This document shows positions 23,701 through 34,700 of a DNA stretch of 64,000 bases, piece by piece. Under the pieces are notes generated by a model that ran no database searches, had not been told where the DNA came from, and saw only the letters and a program-made list of their open reading frames with translations. Every line of letters starts with the position of its first letter. The first letter of the stretch is position 1. Origin of the DNA: Mytilus trossulus (taxonomy: Eukaryota > Mollusca > Bivalvia > Mytilida > Mytilidae); assembly GCF_036588685.1 (NCBI RefSeq), contig NC_086375.1:49298955-49362954 (forward strand). The letters are read 5' to 3'. Made by a program: the position numbers and the translations under genes.

Positions 23701-25149
23701 ATTAGATGCCTTACAATTGCCATGGATTTGTTTGACGCCACCAAGAAAATGGGTGGGCAGGAATTCAGTTCAATATATAAAGAACAATTACAGAAAGACA
23801 TTGAAGAGGCCAATGATAGTTTTAAAAGTCATAATGAAGGAAAAAATATTTTCAGTTCTGCACGGACACCAGCTGTGTTGTTCTCTGTGATGGCAATTGC
23901 ATATTTTCTGTCAGGATTTTTTGGAATTATAGGAATGGAATCATTTGCCAGCCTGATGAACTGGGCCCTTGGAATTTTCTTGATTCTGTTGATAACATGG
24001 ATATATTGTAGATACAGCGGAGATCATGCATCAATAGGACAACATATTGACCAAGTTGCCAATGTTATTTGGGACAAGGTAGATTGTTTTGTTACTACTG
24101 TACATTTTTGTTGTAAAATTCTTTAAACATGTAACATAACACTAAGGTTGATAACTTAGGCCAAAGAACTGTCACCTTGAATTTGAGACCAAAAAATGTT
24201 TAAAATCTTATCAAATTAGAATATATATTATTAACTAGTGAGTTTGAAGATATTGAATTTCTTTCTTTATGTTTCTAAAAGACTTCTTTATGTCATTTAT
24301 GACCCTATTTACAATAAACAACTTATCAGGTTCATAACGACACCATTGATATTTGATATGCTGTTGCACAAGTACCCTTGCATTTTAGCTATGAGAGAAT
24401 GAGTATGAGGCTCTGTGTATGCTTTACTGACTTAAATTTTTAAATTGTATAGCTGTTAAGTTTTCTTTAAAAAAAAACTAAATAAACATTCTTATTAGAC
24501 TATTAGAATTGGTGTTGCATTATTCTACTCCATGAGATAGAACTGTTTTGTGTAATGTAAATCAATCATGCATTAACCTCATTTCGATGAAATAGATATA
24601 AGATATGGTAAAAGTGCCAAAGAGACAATTCTCAATCCAAGTCATAATTTGTAAAAGTAAACCATTATAGGTCAAAGTACAGTCTTCAAAACACTGAGCC
24701 TTGACTCGCACCAATAACAAGCTATATAGGGCCCAAAAAATGACAATTGTAAAATCATTCAAACAGGAAAAACAACAGTTTAATCGATTCTAAAAAATGA
24801 AGAACGAGAAACACTTATGAACCACATATACAAACGTTAACTACTGAACATCAGATTCCTGACTTAGGACAGGTGCAAACAAATTCAGGGGGTTTAAATG
24901 TTTATTATGTACTAACCTTCATCCTTACCTAAAACAATTGTGTAACATCACAACATAAAGCATATTTTATGCTATGACTGAAATGATTGTGAAAAAAATC
25001 TTAATACAGTTGAAAATACATATGAATGATCTCATATTTTTTTTTCATTTCAGGCGTTAATGCAAATTTATACACAAGCAGTACAGCATGGTGTTAAACA
25101 GACAGCGAAACAAGCAGTACGACAGAATTCAAGACCTAAAAGTGACTGA
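8758..25149 (+). CDS. ATL: Atlastin, dynamin-like GTPase of ER membrane fusion (complete, 535 aa)
   Basis: Thirteen coding exons: 8758-8782, 10626-10837, 13130-13264, 14101-14205, 14631-14681, 16621-16683, 17827-17919, 20749-20887, 21297-21424, 22118-22174, 22841-22912, 23647-24078, 25054-25149. All are GT-AG with phase kept, 1608 nt in total. The ATG has an in-frame TGA 18 nt upstream. GTPase motifs are present: P-loop GAFRKGKS (59-66), switch-2 DTQG (131-134) and the RD motif (204-205). A helical middle domain follows. Two hydrophobic hairpin segments (about 436-456 and 462-480) precede a C-terminal tail of about 55 residues (481-535). Atlastins sit in the ER membrane, dimerise across two tubules on GTP binding and fuse them into three-way junctions. 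Human paralogues are about 541-583 aa, so this is full length. It resembles all three vertebrate paralogues, consistent with a single pre-duplication invertebrate gene. Introns carry a tandem repeat, MITEs, a dead Tc1 element and three SINEs. Confidence 0.97.
9630..9830. other. CpG-rich patch with CCAAT-type motifs in atlastin intron 1
   Basis: A short GC- and CpG-rich island in AT-rich intron DNA contains aacgcg, ctgattggatcg, aaaacgccggcgcgcattgg and tgaccaatag. ATTGG/CCAAT boxes occur on both strands. It may be an internal alternative promoter or part of an inserted element; I cannot tell which. A nearby stretch (10003-10080) repeats 'acttgcc' three times and also looks inserted. Confidence 0.3.
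10951..11430. repeat. 160-bp tandem repeat, three units, in atlastin intron 2
   Basis: Units start at 10951, 11111 and 11271, each at 'cagatttta', so the period is exactly 160 bp. The first two are nearly identical; the third is clearly diverged. Each holds a 'cataaaaaagggggga' block and the phrase gacaataactcaaaa. The first unit starts about 110 bp downstream of exon 2 (10837), so the array is fully intronic. Confidence 0.85.
11493..11773. mobile_element. TTAA-flanked MITE with TIR ggtggtaccta
   Basis: The ends read TTAAggtggtaccta and gggtaccaccTTAA, giving an inverted terminal repeat of about 10 bp inside a TTAA duplication. It is 281 bp long and has no ORF. TTAA target choice is typical of piggyBac- and Kolobok-type elements. 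The larger element at 25494-26225 has the same TTAA-GG start and may be related. Confidence 0.75.
12190..12265. repeat. Compact near-perfect hairpin, about 76 bp
   Basis: The left arm atagatggccattgtc, then tgtcagaaatcctt, pairs with aaggatttctgaca, then atggctgtctat. The loop is a short AT-rich segment. The 5' arm has an extra ttgtc, apparently a 5-nt duplication that would bulge out. It lies in atlastin intron 2. It could be a tiny foldback element or a precursor-like hairpin; nothing shows expression. Confidence 0.6.
13391..13486 (+). repeat. Fragment of a high-copy mussel repeat
   Basis: Contains the phrases caaagagacaacaacctga, aaaaaacaacagcagaaggt and caccaacaggtcttcaat, which I recognise as part of a SINE-like repeat common in mussel DNA. 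It lies in atlastin intron 3. The fragment is truncated and the family assignment is from memory. Confidence 0.5.
13678..13860. mobile_element. Eroded copy of the ctgtggattcatt MITE family
   Basis: Phrases such as actggggattcatttctatt, aaaccaatttctgtgattt, catgggtat, ggcttgtatgcaggctt and taaaccac follow the same order as the better copies at 27350-27560 and 54910-55114. The right terminal repeat is lost or unrecognisable. It lies in atlastin intron 3. Confidence 0.5.
17040..17472 (+). repeat. Dispersed repeat with SINE-like 3' end
   Basis: A block of higher complexity and GC than the surrounding intron, with phrases ggtcttctcccgactggcag, gtaaagagagtgccatgttc and ttgaggggtctgtaggtcgc. It ends in gccactggacaaacaatcaa followed by tcgagcaata. 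It resembles a mussel retroposon with an AATCAATC-type tail. An 83-codon ORF inside it looks incidental. It lies in atlastin intron 6. Confidence 0.55.
18431..18550. repeat. Perfect 60-bp tandem duplication
   Basis: Positions 18431-18490 and 18491-18550 are identical. The unit covers the last codons of the Tc1 transposase and sequence just beyond its stop. Absence of any mismatch, in an element with older mutations, suggests a recent event or an assembly or read artefact. Confidence 0.9.
18505..20002 (-). pseudogene. Tc1-like transposase pseudogene
   Basis: Reading from the ATG at 20002, the frame shows an N-terminal helix-turn-helix region ([17 protein letters not shown] start). It has two in-frame stops, a TAA about 36 codons in and a TGA about 20 codons later. 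The readable region 19774-19392 holds the second DNA-binding part ([18 protein letters not shown]), then the first catalytic aspartate in FTDE, then MVWGCITY. A 452-bp insertion (18940-19391) breaks the frame there. The remainder (18939-18505) resumes at [13 protein letters not shown] and carries the second aspartate (KDDNAPCH) and the glutamate in SPIENVW. Exactly 34 residues separate these two, the DD34E signature. It ends at [10 protein letters not shown], a normal Tc1 C-terminus. It cannot make active enzyme. Confidence 0.93.
18940..19391. mobile_element. Nested 452-bp element in the transposase, TSD tatgt
   Basis: The ends read CAGTGGTCTCGCTAG (18940) and CTAGCTAGAGCACTG (to 19391), a 15-bp imperfect inverted repeat. 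It is flanked by the 5-bp direct repeat tatgt (18935-18939 and 19392-19396). Leaving it out restores the expected Tc1 reading CITYYG. The interior has a doubled gtgtgtttagcttgggt unit and a poly-A run (19256-19269). It has no transposase. The CAG ends suggest hAT-type DNA transposons, though their usual duplication is 8 bp. Confidence 0.85.
20196..20523. mobile_element. Nested 328-bp element in the Tc1 right TIR, TSD cttatt
   Basis: The ends read CAGGGTTCTCGCTAAGG and CCTTAGTGAGAACCCTG, a 17-bp inverted repeat with one mismatch. It is flanked by cttatt on both sides (20190-20195 and 20524-20529). The interior repeats gatgagtcca-type units near both ends and is otherwise AT-rich without an ORF. 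The left Tc1 terminal repeat shows the empty site, which proves the insertion. Its CAG...TCTCGCTA terminus resembles that of the element at 18940-19391. Confidence 0.9.
21441..21695 (+). mobile_element. tRNA-derived SINE, copy 1
   Basis: The head looks like RNA polymerase III box A (gatggcctagtggtctta) and box B (gtgggtttgaacccggct). A body with ggttttctccaggcactccg follows, then a tail ccgccatgaaatagcccaaa ... gtgcttaaaagtggtgac ... aatcaatcaatcaa. It starts just 3' of atlastin exon 9 (ends 21424). An ORF running from the exon into it is read-through only. Confidence 0.8.
21700..21955 (+). mobile_element. tRNA-derived SINE, copy 2 (diverged)
   Basis: Same order of parts as copy 1: ggttatgagttcaaactctg as a worn box B, ggttggtggttttctccagg, then gctgtcatgatgtagccaat, aaaagtggcattaaacaaca and actcaatcaatca. 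Box A is poorly preserved. It abuts copy 1 in the same orientation in atlastin intron 9. Confidence 0.75.
22345..22560 (+). mobile_element. tRNA-derived SINE, copy 3 (diverged)
   Basis: A third copy in the same orientation, in atlastin intron 10. It has a worn box B ggttatgagtttaaattctg, ctcaaggcacttgggccttc, ctggcaccatgaaataacac, aaagtgctgaaagtgggtta and a tail aacaacaaccaaccaatcaa. It is more eroded than copy 1. Confidence 0.7.
24590..24900 (+). repeat. High-copy mussel dispersed repeat
   Basis: Starts with a form of 'aagatatggtaaaagtgcca aagagaca' and continues aaagtaaaccattataggtc, gaacgagaaacacttatgaa, cagattcctgacttaggaca, then ggtgcaaacaaattcagggg. I recognise this as a common mussel repeat. 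A partial relative is at 32075-32155. It lies in the last atlastin intron. Confidence 0.65.
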
Positions 25150-25431
25150 AATTTTTTATAGACTTGTTTTATACAATACTTTATACAGATGTAATAGATG
25201 GTGAATGGTTTTATAACGATACCAGTTGATTAAATTAATAGTACTAAGTTAGTCAGAATACTCTCAGGTGTATAATTTTATCAGTTTGATTCAGAGATAT
25301 TTTCACAAAGTATCATTCAATTCAGCTACCATTATCAGAATTTGTATATGATGGTGGAATCTTTTGAAATGTTGAATGATAAGTTTTGTCTATTTGTGAG
25401 GATATTTTCTAGTTTTGAAAGTTGTTTTTCA

Positions 25432-25437
25432 AATAAA
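25432..25437 (+). terminator. Candidate polyadenylation signal for atlastin
   Basis: The first canonical AATAAA after the atlastin stop, about 285 bp into the 3'UTR. It is followed by AT-rich sequence. The TTAA-flanked foldback element begins about 57 bp beyond it. Confidence 0.4.
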
Positions 25438-25493
25438 AACTAAACTTAAGGAAATTAATTTAGAACTTTTTAATTAAAAGTTATTGGGATTGC

Positions 25494-26225
25494 TTAAGGT
25501 AGCACAATACAAAGATTTTTTTAACTTCCAATCACTAACCTTTGAAATGCTGTAACTTTCTTATGAATGCATAGAAAATAATAAAAGAGGAATATATATA
25601 TAGATAAAAGATTAATCTTTTAAATTAATGCAATCTTTTTATTATGCAATCATTATGTAATCAATTATTATATAATTAGTTGCAAAATCTGGCTAAGTTC
25701 ACTTGAATGAATTTAGCTCTGTCATCTCTTTAACTGTACAGAAAATTTCAACGAAATCTTAATCAACACATCATGGGCTTCAAAAGGGTGTCTCAGATTG
25801 TCTCTATGGTATTTCATTCGCTCATAAATCTCTAGTTAGTGTAAACATCCTAACCACATAAAAGAAGATTATGTTTAATTAGGTGTAAAATTTGTTCTAT
25901 ACATTCTATCGAAAATCTGAGACACCCTTTTGTAGATAATGACCATAGTAACAACATATAATAAAATCAACCCTCTAGGGATACCTATGCAGAAGCTAAT
26001 TTCATTTGAAAGTGGAAATTTGGTGAAAAATATTTTAGACACAGTTAACATTATAATTGGTTACATAATTGTTGCATAATACTAACATTGCATTAATTTG
26101 AAAGAGTAATCTGTTAGCTATCCAAAACTACCACTTTTATAAATTTTCAAGCATTATTAAGAAAGTTACAGCATTTTAAAACTTGGGAGTTGGAGTTATA
26201 AAATCTTTGTATTGTGCTACCTTAA
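25494..26225. mobile_element. TTAA-flanked foldback element, 732 bp
   Basis: The ends are TTAAggtagcacaatac and gtattgtgctaccTTAA. The inverted arms extend far inward: aaatgctgtaactttctta pairs with aagaaagttacagcatttt, and an internal pair aaagggtgtctcagatt (25784) mirrors aatctgagacacccttt (25915). The whole element is close to one long imperfect palindrome. There is no ORF of note. It lies just past the atlastin 3'UTR. Confidence 0.85.
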
Positions 26226-27349
26226 AGAACAAAAAAGATATAACATGTATATATTATGGGTTGAATTTTAAAAGCATTCTGACGCTTCTTTTTTTTTTCT
26301 TAATAACCTCACCTAGCTTAATTATTTGTTATATATGTTTAACACAGCCTATTTATAGGGTTGTAATATGTGATTTAATTCAAATTTTATTTTTGTAAAT
26401 CTACTATTCATTGTCATTTTGTTTCCTTGAAATACAGACTTTTGTGTATTTAAATTGTAAATATTGATTTTTGTAATTTATTTAGTATAAGAAAAATCAC
26501 TTAAAATAGTTAATATGTTCATTTTCATATCATTCTCCTTTTTTTTTATGAAAATGGAAAGAACAGATTGATGAAAGAAAAGTTGTTTTGAATTATTTGA
26601 TAACAGTAACTTTATATTGGTTAGTACTTATTCAACAAGACTAGTATCACTAAGACAGAATGAAATTGAAAATGCATTATTTCGATGGCCAAAAATAAAT
26701 ATATTGTTTTTCCTTTCACCAACTTGAAATATCAGTTTGTAGGTAGAACAATTTTATGTTTTCCAAAATTTCTTTCTTTGAACCTTTTGTAAATATGAAA
26801 TGTGAAAACAAAGTGAAGTTTGAAGGGTTTTACACATTTTATTTATTAGATAATAACTGGAAGTTCAGACATAATATATTAGAATGTTTTGAGAACCAAA
26901 AATCACAGAGCAGGTACTTGCATTTGGTTTTATGTGAAGACATTCACACATTTCTCGTTATAACAATTAATTTAGCTTCTTTGTATATGTTATTCCAAGC
27001 CTTTTCTATGATGTTATGTTTTCTTTTTAATAACATATATTAAATTGATATGGGTCTCCAGCAATATCATATAAAGTGCTTATATATAAACTCTCACCTT
27101 AGAGCTTCATGACTTGGTGCTATAATTTGTGTGAATAACCATATATAATTCAGCATTTGTAGATTAATTGTAAGATAATCATTTTTAAACATGTAGCATC
27201 TTTTTCTCAAACTATAAGCAAAGGTCAACTGTATTTGGCTGTGTTTAGCTGATCTGGACTTTTTCTCTGTAGATGATAAATGTTAAGTTTCTGTGGTACC
27301 GAAGTAAAACCAAAGGATTAATTTCTCAAAAAATCTGACCATTTCAGTA

Positions 27350-27560
27350 TACTGTGGATTCATTATTATTCGTTAGATACCAATTTTCGTGGATTTCATG
27401 GGCACAGTCAAACCACGAAATTAAATATTCAACGAATGACAATTTTTCTATAGGTTTGTATGCAGACTTCAGCAAAACCACGTAATTAAATATCCACGAA
27501 TATGAAGTTTTTCTTAATCCATGAAAATTGCTACCCACGAAAATAAATGATTCCACAGTA
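27350..27560. mobile_element. MITE with TIR tactgtggattcatt
   Basis: A clean copy: the left end is tactgtggattcatt (27350-27364) and the right end is aatgattccacagta (27546-27560). The interior has aattttcgtggatttcatgg, aaccacgaaattaaatattc, ttcagcaaaaccacg and aaatatccacgaata. It is 211 bp with TA at the ends and no coding capacity. Confidence 0.88.
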
Positions 27561-29439
27561 ACTTGCAATCAATTTTTGGTCTAATATTTTTTGTGAAAAA
27601 GCCAACAATTTTTACTATGTAAAATTCAGACATGATCAGTAAAGCAGGCAAGACTTTATGTGTGTACTTTCTTAATTAAAAAAATACACATTAATAAAAA
27701 ATAAGATAGAATTTATGTGTTTGTATCCTAGCAGTTGCTTTTCTATGGGCATTACAATTGAAAAAGATAAACATGCATTGAGTATTAAGTTGCATGGATG
27801 GAATAAATATATTAGTAACCTACCTATTATAATCAGGTACTTAAAGGCAGATAATGATCATGCCTTCTTTTCCATCAGTAACCATGTGGTTTTACTGTGA
27901 AAAACACCAGTGATATGTTGTGTAAATACATTTGGTGGAAATAAAATCTCACATTTCTTTATTTTCTCAGGTAGATATATAACAACCACGACTGTTTATT
28001 TGCTCACTGTATATAATATTATTTATGAGGTGCATATTATTGTAAATTACAAGTTGGATCTTCAATTACTAATATGTAAAGTGTTGTCTCTAAACAGTGT
28101 TCAAGACTGGAAAGTTATATTTATGGAACAAATCAATTTTATCAGTAAATATGAAGGGAAACATTATTTGCATATTTTTGTCCAACTATTCTTGCTCTGA
28201 CATCGAGATTTTGATTGGTATTTTTTTTAGTTGGGAGAAAAAGTATCGGTATCAAACTTTTAAGCTACTCTACATGTATTTTCATCTATCAGTTGAACAT
28301 TAATTTGATGTAATATATTTAAATTTTTAAACTCATTCAATGGGATCATCCATAGTTATTAGATATCATTCACATAAAATTTAGAAATATATGTAAACTC
28401 CAAAAATGCTTCCAAGAAGCAGAGTTTTCTGTCCCTCCACACTTTTTGCAATCAAGGTGTTAAAAGTTTATTGCAAATTTGTATCCTCTTTCAGTGATTT
28501 GTTGCAAAATTCATAGCATTCCATAGATATGCATGGAATAGCTTTCATTTATTTCTATGTTGAGGATTTATTCCTAAAAGTATTGCACATCATTTTAATA
28601 CAACTGCCAACCTGTTCACATATAAAGCAAAATTACATAATATTAGGGGTTGGATATGGACTTTTTTCTCTTTTCTTTCTATTGTAGCTCTTTTATTATC
28701 TTTCCTTTCTATATTTTATCTATTTTTCTCTTTTCTTGATATTTTAGTTCTCTTTTATTCTCCTGTCTTTTCTTATGTTTTGGGGCCTTGCCTGTTCACT
28801 CTATCCATATCATAATATTAAACATCGTATGCACATTTGGAAAATAAATTTTTAATTAGACGTATTTGAAACTAAATATTGTGAAGCAGAAAGTATAAAA
28901 AATTAAAGAGCTGTTTTCTGCTCTTTGATCAGATAATTGTCTCTGACACATTCCCTGTTTCTCATTATTTATCATTCTAACATGGCCAGTTGGATAACTT
29001 ATACAATGAAAACATTGATATTTTACATTTAATTGTCATATATCCATAGATTTTAGAATGTTCATGTATGTAATATTCAAAATAGGACATTAAAAAAAAA
29101 TAATCTCCAAAAAAATTTCAACTGTCAAATTTTGAAAATAAATATAAGTTAGATGTTTTCAGCTGGTAATATTGTTTGCTTGTAAAGAGATTGTTCAAGA
29201 AATTTTGTATTACTACGCTATTTTATTATTAATTATGGCGAATTATTTTGTATGAAAAACTATAGATGTCATAAGTGATAAAAAGAGAAAATATAAAATA
29301 CTCTGAAATGCAAGTATATAAAGTATAGGGCAAGTTGTTCGAGGGACTATTTATATTTATTTTTAGGTATAATTTTTTTTTGCTTTTGCTTAACAACACT
29401 TTCTATACATTTGTGGAATTTCATAGTGATCCACTGTTT

Positions 29440-29563
29440 TTGGTTATGTGAACTTGTTGAAGGCTCACTGGCTGTACAGTGACCTATAGTTGTTAATTTT
29501 TGTATCATTTGGTCCCTTTTGGATAGTTGTCTCATTGGCAATCATACCACATCTTTTTTTTTA
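29440..29563 (-). repeat. SINE-like mussel repeat fragment, reverse orientation
   Basis: Read on the minus strand it begins agatgtggtatgattgccaa tgagacaac and continues toward aattaacaac and taggtcactgta. This is the same family as 41965-42177 and 46021-46115. Shorter pieces lie near 34470-34540, 37655-37750, 44145-44215, 49930-50000 and 55300-55362. Confidence 0.65.
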
Positions 29564-30779
29564 TATTGATTGCTCTGTGTAAAATGGTCTTTTCAAGTAT
29601 CAGAGAAAAAAACTTCTCTGACTGAATTAATAAGTCATGATATTATTTTGTCAACTTGTGTATTTTTCATTGTATAATCAGAGCCATATTACATTTTGCT
29701 GCAGCAAAAAATAATCCAAAGTTATCAAATATCGTTAGGTGGATAAACATCAGTCTGAAGCAAAGAAATTTTACTATTTCTGATTTGTGGTAAATGAAAA
29801 TTCTATCATTGTGTCAAAATTAAAAACAAACATCAGCATCAAAAGAAATTCTTGACTAATAGGTCAATTTGTGGTTAAACAAAGTAATGCTACTTTTTTA
29901 CAGATTGAAAATTCAAAATGGCCTCAGCAATTGGTAAATTGTAAGTTTGTCCCTTGATTGCTTGGATTTTGGAGAAAAAAATACGCCTGATCAGTAATAA
30001 GCTGATGTTAAGCATAACAAAACTACCCAAATCTATGTGTGGTATTGTATCATATGAGTGAAGTGGTTTGTGTAGATGATAGATGCTAAGATCCTTGTCA
30101 ATAAGGTTAGGAGTAATGAGACATGAAACATTTTTAAACATTTAATATACATAGATTTATATGTTGTGCAGAAAATAGGTCATTTAATTGTATATGTAAA
30201 TGAGGTTAAATTATTGACAGGGTTCTTTATACCTACCCAAATTAATTTGTAATGACCAGTTTTTTTCATATTTTAATTATATGTATATTTGCATGTTACA
30301 TTTGAAAGGAAAATAATAAAAAGTAAATTAAATTTGTCTTTTGTCTTTTTTGTCACAGGTTTTGTTTTGTTATGGTTTGGTGCATTCTCCTCAGAAAGAA
30401 TAAAAAGGGAAAAATCATACAAAGCAGTTGCTTTCTCTTTATTGTGTCAGTTGACAGCACATAAACATATGAAATAGACCCATGGTGTAAATGAGAGTAA
30501 CATAATGCTTAGCAACTGAGATCTCTTTACAAGACAATGATCTGAACCATATATACCAAGATTTTAATTGATGTGGTTAATTTCCATGACAGAATGGGTG
30601 CCTTATAAGAAAGGTCTAATTGATCGTTATACAAACAGCCTGGCTAGGCAGAGTAAACTGAACTTAGCAGACGTAATGAAATATTTGTGTTTTTATCCTA
30701 GAATTAAAAAAAACAAGGGCACTCATATCAAAGCCACTCAGTATCTGAACAGGCAGCCATCAAAGTGAAGCAAAGGTAC

Positions 30780-31510
30780 TTAAAGTGTTATTGATAAAGC
30801 CTTTAAGGATTATAACTCCTGAGAGCATAATGATGAATTGTAAAAAATTCACATGACCTTATTTTGTCATTGGATTCAACTTTAAATTAATCTAATGGTT
30901 CTCAAATTATTGCATGGAAACAACATAAAGGGACATTTTATAATCAATCAAGGAGCTTAGTTCCTGAGCAGCAAAGTGAAAAACATCCAAACTTGAATTT
31001 GAGGAAGATTTTGTCAAGAGAAACAAATATTTAAATTTGAAAAAAATTGGTTTAACCATTCTCAAACAGTTGCACAGAAACAGCATATAAAATTAAAATT
31101 TTATAATTGATCAAAGACCAAACCCCTGACTGCAAAAGTTAAAATGGTAAAAATTGAATTACTATCATTTTGTAATGAAAATCAACATATTCAAGTCTGA
31201 AAGGATTGGCTGAGCAACATCACATAACATTAATATTAACTCCTGAACTGTACAGAGAAAAAGTGAAAATCGAACTTGACCTCAATTTTGATATCAGAAA
31301 CAATATCTTAAAATTTGGAGAAAAAAAGATGGGTTGAATTGTTGTAATGTAATTGCAGGAAAAACAACATTTTCAATCAGTCATGGTTCATAACTCTTAA
31401 ATGGGAAATGTGAAAATTAGCAATATCAATTATGCCTTCAATTTTACCAAGATAAACAACATATATAATTTGAAAAAGATTGGTTGAGCCTTTGACCAGT
31501 TATTGTTTGG
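30780..31510. repeat. Degenerate tandem array, unit about 150-160 bp
   Basis: Loosely similar blocks recur, each with a form of 'gaaaaagattggttgagc', 'gcacagaaacaacatataa', 'tttataatcaatcaagga' and 'ctcctgaactgcaaagtgaaaat'. Copies are too diverged to give an exact period by eye. It lies just downstream of the WDR25 stop. Confidence 0.5.
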
Positions 31511-31733
31511 ATTTGCTATGGTGTCATAGTATCTCAAGTTGATTTTTCCATTGGAATTCATAGTTAAAAACTTATAAATTTTGCAAAGATCTAAGTTAGC
31601 AAAACAGCCTCTTCAGAGTGTGTACCGGTAGTAATAAGCATATTATGTAGGCTACAAATTTCTCTATTTTTCATATTTATAATAACATTTGGCTTTGAAT
31701 TTAAAAAGGAAGAAGCCAATAATTACACATATT

Positions 31734-34700
31734 TTAATGCCATAATTCTATAAAGCCATTCCATCCACAACAAGCCAAAGTAGATGGTAATAATGGATGA
31801 AAGGCTACATTAAGATTAACATCTAATTGAGTATGTAAAGTCTGGATTAAATGTCCACTTCTGTAATTGTAACAGTATAATTTCCCCTTAGAATCTCCAC
31901 TAATGATATATCTTCCATCTGGTGATACGTCAAATCCTACTTTGTATCCTCCAAGCTGAAAGACAAAGACAAACATAACTCACAAAAAAAACCAATTAAT
32001 TTTCATGCTTCTAAAGTATGATCATGTTATTTCAGATTTTCATCAAATTCATGGTTCTAAATATTAGAGGATGTGGTATGAGTGCAAAAAAGCCAACTCT
32101 TCATCCAAGTCACAATTTATAAAAGTAAACCATTATAGGTCAAAGTAAGGTCTTAAGGATTTAGGTTGCATGAAATTATGATGCTAAAATGACAACTTCT
32201 TTGATTCAAGGAATCTTGTATGACATAAATATTTTGGCATTCATTTTTATGACAATTACTTTAACTTAAATTTAAATGCTACATGTATATTGACCCTTTG
32301 GACTATCTCAAAGTAAACAGCTAATGTTTAGTAGGTTTAAAACCAGATGCACCGCAGGGCGTAGCTTTATACGACCGCAGAGGTTGAACCCTGAACGGTT
32401 GGGGCAAGTATGGACACAACATTCAAGCTGGATTCAGCTCTACATTTGGATTGTGATTAAATAGTTGACACAGCATAGGTTTCTGACACAGAATGAATGT
32501 GTTCTAATGAACTTAAAATTTTTGTTTTCTCTTACAGCAATTCACTATGCTGTTGAATATTAATCCTCTCAAAAAAATGTTTGAAGAAATTTTCTTTTTA
32601 TTTATGAAATTTCATATGAGAAAATTGAACCCAATTTTTTTAATCACATCCCCCTTTCCCTTATTCCAAAACTAATCTCAATTAAAATTTCTAATGGAGT
32701 TTGCAACAATAACTACTCATTTAAATACATCATAAAATATTAAGATGTAAAAAAACTGCTTGTTATCACTGAATGGTAAAGATTATTTTAATTTATCAGT
32801 TGGTAGTAAAAAGTGAATATATACATTGTAGATTGTATATAACAAAGATTTCAGTTGATTCTGGACAAAGAAAGATAACTCCAATAAAAAAAAATCTTGC
32901 AATTGCACAATATTGTGCAATTAGATATTTCTTGCTTACTATTCTGGACAAAGAAAGATAACTCTAATGAAAAAAAAATTGCTATTTTACAATATTGTGT
33001 AATTAGATATTTCTTGCCATTGCGTAATACTGTGCAATTGAAAAGACTTGTTATTGCACAATACTTAATATAAAAATTTTAGATCCTGATTTGGACCAAC
33101 TTGAAAACTGGGCCCATAATCAAAAATTTAAGTACATGTTTGGATTCAGCATATCAAAGAACCCCAAGATTTCAATTTTTGTTAAAATCAAACTAAGTTT
33201 AATTTTGGACCCTTTGGACTTTAATGTAGACCAATTGAAAACAAGACCAAAAATGAAGAATCTACATACACAGTTAGATTTGGCATATCAAAGAACCCCA
33301 TTTATTCAATTTTTGATGAAATCAAACAAAGTTTAATTTTGGACCCCGATTTGGACCAACTTGAAAACTGGGCCAATAATCAAGAATCTAAGTACATTTT
33401 TAGATTCAGCATATCAAAGAACCCAACCGATTCATTTTTTGTCAAAATCAAACTAAGTTTAATTTTGGACCCTTTGGACCTTAATGTAGACCAATTTGAA
33501 AACGGGACCAAAAGTTAAGAATCTACATACACAGTTAGATTCGGCATATCAAAGAACCCCAATAATTCAATTTTGATGAAATCAAACAAAGTTTAATTTT
33601 GGACCCTTTGGGCCCCTTATTCCTAAACTGTTGGGACCAAAACTCCGAAAATCAATACCAACCTTCCTTTTATGGTCATAAACCTTGTGTTAAAATTTCA
33701 TAGATTTCTATTTACTTATACTAACGTTATGGTGCGAAAACCAAGAAAAATGCTTTTTTGGGTCCCTTTTTGGCCCCTAATTCCTAAACTGTTGGGACCT
33801 TAACTCCCAAAATCAATACCAACCTTCCTTTTGTGGTCATCAACATTGTGTTTAAATTTCATTGATTTCTATTAACTTATTCTAAAGTTATTGTGCGAAA
33901 ACCAAGAAAAGGCTTATTTGGGCCCTTTTTGGCCCCTAATTCCTAAAATGTTGGGACCAAAACTCCCAAAATCATTACCAACCTTTCTTTTGTGGTCATA
34001 AACCTTGTGTTAAAATTTCATAGATTTCTATTCACTTTTACTAAAGTTAGAGTGCGAAAACTAAAAGTATTCGGACGACGACGACGCCGCCGCTGACAAC
34101 GACGCCAACGTGATAACAATATAGGACGAAATTTTTTTCAAATTTTGCAGTCGTATAAAAACCTCAACTTTAAGTATTTGCATTTTTCATTTGTGAATTT
34201 TCTTATATAATGTACACATTTTAAAGACTGTAACTCTTTATACTTATATATTAATAATGAATGAATGAATAAATGAATAAAACTGTTGCTATCAAATTTT
34301 ATCATGTTATATTTAAAATGATGAATTGTTATTTTTATTTATAATCTTTTACCATCTGCTAACAAAAGAAATTTCCAAATGAATAACAAGCATAAAAAAA
34401 ATTAAGCAATCAATGCAGTACATGTAATTTGTATTTGCTCATGATTATTGAAGGCCATATGACTATATCTGCTAACGTCTTAGCCATTTGGTCCCTGGTG
34501 GAAAGTTATCTCATGCATTGGCAATCATACATCTTTTTTTAGATAATTATACTTATGTGTTATTACTTTGTGCCCTTCGTATCTTAGACTTTTACACATC
34601 TTGTATGGTTTAGATGCAGAGAATAATGCTATATAATTTCCATGTGACTGAGCTAGAAAGTTGGATTCTGTTGGATGCAACTTTAGACATGTACAACTGT

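Larger units (their letters stand above)
26226..31733. other. Intergenic AT-rich DNA between tail-to-tail atlastin and WDR25
   Basis: I find no exon with supportable splice sites and homology in this 5.5 kb. Small ORFs here encode low-complexity, AT-driven sequence. It holds a MITE (27350-27560), a fragment resembling the end of the 58983-59745 repeat (near 27630-27665), a T/C-rich stretch (28665-28790), a reverse-oriented repeat fragment (29440-29563) and a degenerate repeat array (30780-31510). Confidence 0.6.

Noticed and set aside
27715-28303. Several overlapping plus-strand ORFs downstream of atlastin
   Set aside because: No recognised domain, no splice partners, AT-rich codon use; best seen as intergenic noise.
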